NCBI GenBank assembly: GCA_009704225.1
Contig: WLEN01000022.1
Coordinates: forward strand, 1-9,230
DNA length: 9,230 bases
Origin: Actinomycetota bacterium
GTDB taxonomy: Bacteria > Actinomycetota > Actinomycetes > Actinomycetales > Microbacteriaceae
Reading direction: 5' to 3'
This document shows positions 7,778-9,230 of this stretch, piece after piece. Below the pieces are notes generated by a model that saw nothing but the letters and a program-made list of their open reading frames with translations, had not been told where the DNA came from and searched no databases. A program made the position numbers and the translations under genes. Each line of letters begins with the position of its first letter. The stretch's first letter is position 1.

Positions 7778-7783
7778 ACATTA
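7778..7783 (-). promoter_or_regulatory. -10 element TAATGT for the DUF349 gene, likely leaderless
   Basis: Read on the minus strand, TAATGT is followed by six bases (TGACGG) and then the GTG start. This is the TANNNT-plus-about-six spacing that marks leaderless transcripts in Actinobacteria, with transcription starting at the G of GTG. An overlapping alternative, TGTAAT (7785-7780), matches TATAAT at five of six bases and would give a leader of about two bases. No clear -35 is visible and there is no Shine-Dalgarno. Confidence 0.55.
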
Positions 7784-7843
7784 CACAGAGCACGCCGTCT
7801 CGGATACACCGTTTCTGAACCGTTATACAACTGGGTGCGCGCC

Positions 7844-7849
7844 TATCAT
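7844..7849 (+). promoter_or_regulatory. -10 element TATCAT for rarA, likely leaderless
   Basis: TATCAT matches TATAAT at five of six bases and is followed by exactly six bases (GGAGAG) before GTG 7856. The geometry is the same as for the divergent DUF349 gene and predicts transcription starting at the start codon itself. GGAGAG is purine-rich, but it directly abuts the GTG, which is too close for a normal ribosome-binding site. No good -35 is seen. Confidence 0.55.
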
Positions 7850-7855
7850 GGAGAG

Positions 7856-9157
7856 GTGACGGGCGAAACGGGGCTTTTCGGTGGAACGGCACCACTCGCC
7901 GTGCGAATGCGCCCGCGATCCGTCGACGAGGTTGTTGGTCAATCTCACCTTCTGGGCAAGGGTTCACCGTTGCGCCAACTGGCCGAGCCCACGGGCTCAA
8001 CCGGAGTCTCGGTAATCCTGTGGGGTCCTGCGGGAACCGGGAAAACCACCATTGCGCATGTCATTGCACGGTCGTCCAGTCGACATTTCGTCGAGCTTTC
8101 CGCTGTCACGGCGGGGGTCAAGGATGTGCGCGAGGTGATGGAATCTGCCCTGTCGCGAATTAGTGACGGTGGATCGCCCACGCTCCTGTTCCTCGACGAG
8201 ATCCATCGCTTCACGAAGGCTCAGCAAGATGCGTTGCTTCCGGGTGTTGAAAACGGCTGGGTTACTCTGGTGGCGGCGACAACGGAAAACCCGTCATTCA
8301 GTGTGATTACCCCGCTTCTCAGCCGCTCCCTCCTTCTCACCCTGAGGCCTCTTACCGACGACGATGTGGCAGCGCTTGTCGTGCGCGCGGTTGACGCACC
8401 GGAGGGCCTCGCCAAGGGGGTAGTCGTCGACGCGGAAGCGCTCGCGTCCCTTGTACGACTCTCGAGCGGTGACGCACGGCGTGCGCTCACGACGCTCGAA
8501 GCCTCGGCGAACGTCGTCGGCGCTGGCGGAACAATCACGGCCGAGACGGTGGCTGCAGCCAGTGACAGAGCGCTACTCAGATATGACCGAGCGGGTGACG
8601 AACACTATGACGTCATCAGTGCGTTTATCAAATCGGTTCGGGGCAGTGATGTTGACTCGGCGATTCACTATCTGGCACGCATGATCGAAGCCGGTGAAGA
8701 CCCGAGATTTATCGCTCGACGGTTGGTAATCCTGGCGGCGGAAGACATCGGGGTTGCGGACCCCTCGTGTTTGACTATTGCGGTCGCCGCAGCGGATGCG
8801 GTGCAGTTGATTGGAATGCCAGAGGGTCGCATCCCGCTCGCTGAGGCTACTATCCATCTTGCGCTCGCTCCAAAGTCGAACGCTGTGATTACTGCGATTG
8901 ATACTGCGATTCGGGACATTAGGGACGGTGCGTTCGAGCCCGTCCCGAAACATCTTCGCGACGCTCATTATTCAGGTGCAAACAAACTCGGGCACGGCAA
9001 AGGTTACGTATATCCACACGACATTGATGGGGGAGTCGCTAAACAGCGCTATCGCGATGGCAACGCGCCCAACTATTACGAGCCGAGCGGGCATGGTCGC
9101 GAGCAAGAACTCGCTGAACGACTTGCGCGTATTCGTGCGATCCTTAACGCCGGTTGA
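7856..9157 (+). CDS. rarA: RarA (MgsA) replication-associated recombination AAA+ ATPase
   Basis: RarA belongs to the clamp-loader-related AAA+ proteins (RarA/Mgs1/WRNIP1) that act at stalled replication forks. From GTG 7856 the protein has 433 residues, near the E. coli length of 447. Motifs: the family N-terminus LFGG then [17 protein letters not shown] (13-29), Walker A GPAGTGKT (57-64), Walker [11 protein letters not shown] (110-119, D114 and E115), sensor 1 AATTENPSF (140-148), arginine-finger region LLSRS (154-158, R157) and sensor 2 SSGDARRAL (203-211, R208). The C-terminal MgsA-type oligomerisation region includes [15 protein letters not shown] (251-265) and [13 protein letters not shown] (287-299). 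It ends with GYVYPHD (383-389) and the NYYEP motif (406-410). An in-frame ATG at 7763 would add 31 unconserved residues and run into the divergent gene, so I prefer 7856. All ATPase residues are present. Confidence 0.95.
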   Translation: MTGETGLFGGTAPLAVRMRPRSVDEVVGQSHLLGKGSPLRQLAEPTGSTGVSVILWGPAGTGKTTIAHVIARSSSRHFVELSAVTAGVKDVREVMESALSRISDGGSPTLLFLDEIHRFTKAQQDALLPGVENGWVTLVAATTENPSFSVITPLLSRSLLLTLRPLTDDDVAALVVRAVDAPEGLAKGVVVDAEALASLVRLSSGDARRALTTLEASANVVGAGGTITAETVAAASDRALLRYDRAGDEHYDVISAFIKSVRGSDVDSAIHYLARMIEAGEDPRFIARRLVILAAEDIGVADPSCLTIAVAAADAVQLIGMPEGRIPLAEATIHLALAPKSNAVITAIDTAIRDIRDGAFEPVPKHLRDAHYSGANKLGHGKGYVYPHDIDGGVAKQRYRDGNAPNYYEPSGHGREQELAERLARIRAILNAG

Positions 9158-9159
9158 AT

Positions 9160-9180
9160 GGCGCGGTTCGCCTCTTTCTG
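9160..9180 (+). terminator. Weak hairpin and T-rich tract after rarA
   Basis: GGCG (9160-9163) pairs with CGCC (9169-9172) across a five-base loop, followed by TCTTTCTG. The hairpin begins two bases after the rarA stop. A four-pair stem is short for an intrinsic terminator, so this is a tentative call based on position and the T-rich tail. Confidence 0.25.
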
Positions 9181-9181
9181 T

Positions 9182-9187
9182 TAGAGT
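9182..9187 (+). promoter_or_regulatory. Possible -10 element (TAGAGT) for the next, unseen gene
   Basis: TAGAGT fits the TANNNT pattern and lies just after the T-rich tract behind rarA. No convincing -35 is at the right distance; TTGAAT at 9154-9159 would be 22 bases away. The remaining 43 bases to the window edge show no start codon with a Shine-Dalgarno. They include a possible stem, AGACG (9209-9213) with CGTCT (9222-9226), so they may be the leader of a downstream rightward gene. In relatives rpsD is a common neighbour of rarA, but nothing visible proves it here. Confidence 0.3.
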
Positions 9188-9230
9188 TTGAACACCGCTT
9201 GAGAAGACAGACGTGCGGCTGCGTCTCCTC

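Noticed and set aside
1..9230. Mobile element, CRISPR array, tRNA, toxin-antitoxin or defence system
   Set aside because: No transposase, integrase, regular repeat-spacer pattern, inverted terminal repeats or tRNA-like fold was seen. Nearly all of the window is filled by recognised housekeeping genes with similar base composition.

Overview
The window looks like chromosomal, housekeeping DNA from a GC-moderate actinobacterium. GC appears to be in the mid-50s per cent by eye, not computed. The gene order ruvA-ruvB-yajC-secD-secF-rel is the one found across Actinobacteria. The protein details agree: SecD has the motif ITADSF in TM4 and SecF has GIEFRGG. A DUF349 protein sits next to rel, and rarA follows. 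Several GTG starts, two GTGA stop/start overlaps and two apparently leaderless promoters also fit. The family Microbacteriaceae is my best guess, mainly because apt is absent between secF and rel; this is inference.

Layout: positions 1-206 hold the 3' end of ruvA, which overlaps ruvB (203-1183) by four bases. A 45-base gap carrying a possible -10 element leads to yajC (1229-1555), secD (1570-3297) and secF (3294-4295), a compact unit for the Sec accessory complex. After 33 bases and a strong Shine-Dalgarno comes rel (4329-6581), a long bifunctional (p)ppGpp synthetase/hydrolase. All of these read rightward. A DUF349 gene (6578-7771) reads leftward and its stop codon overlaps the stop of rel. 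An 84-base divergent region separates it from rarA (7856-9157), which reads rightward. The last 73 bases hold no gene. They carry a weak hairpin, a -10-like element and what may be the leader of the next gene.

How the genes work together: RuvA and RuvB form the Holliday-junction branch-migration motor. RarA is another AAA+ protein of replication-fork maintenance, so two recombination or fork-repair functions flank the Sec and stringent-response genes. YajC, SecD and SecF help SecYEG complete protein export using the proton gradient. Rel sets the (p)ppGpp level. The DUF349 protein has no function I can assign.

I found no mobile element, CRISPR array, RNA gene, toxin-antitoxin pair, defence gene or broken gene, and no evidence of a new biological system. 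The points worth a second look are mostly about transcription and translation signals: the paired leaderless promoters, the overlapping convergent stops, and the DUF349 neighbour of rel.
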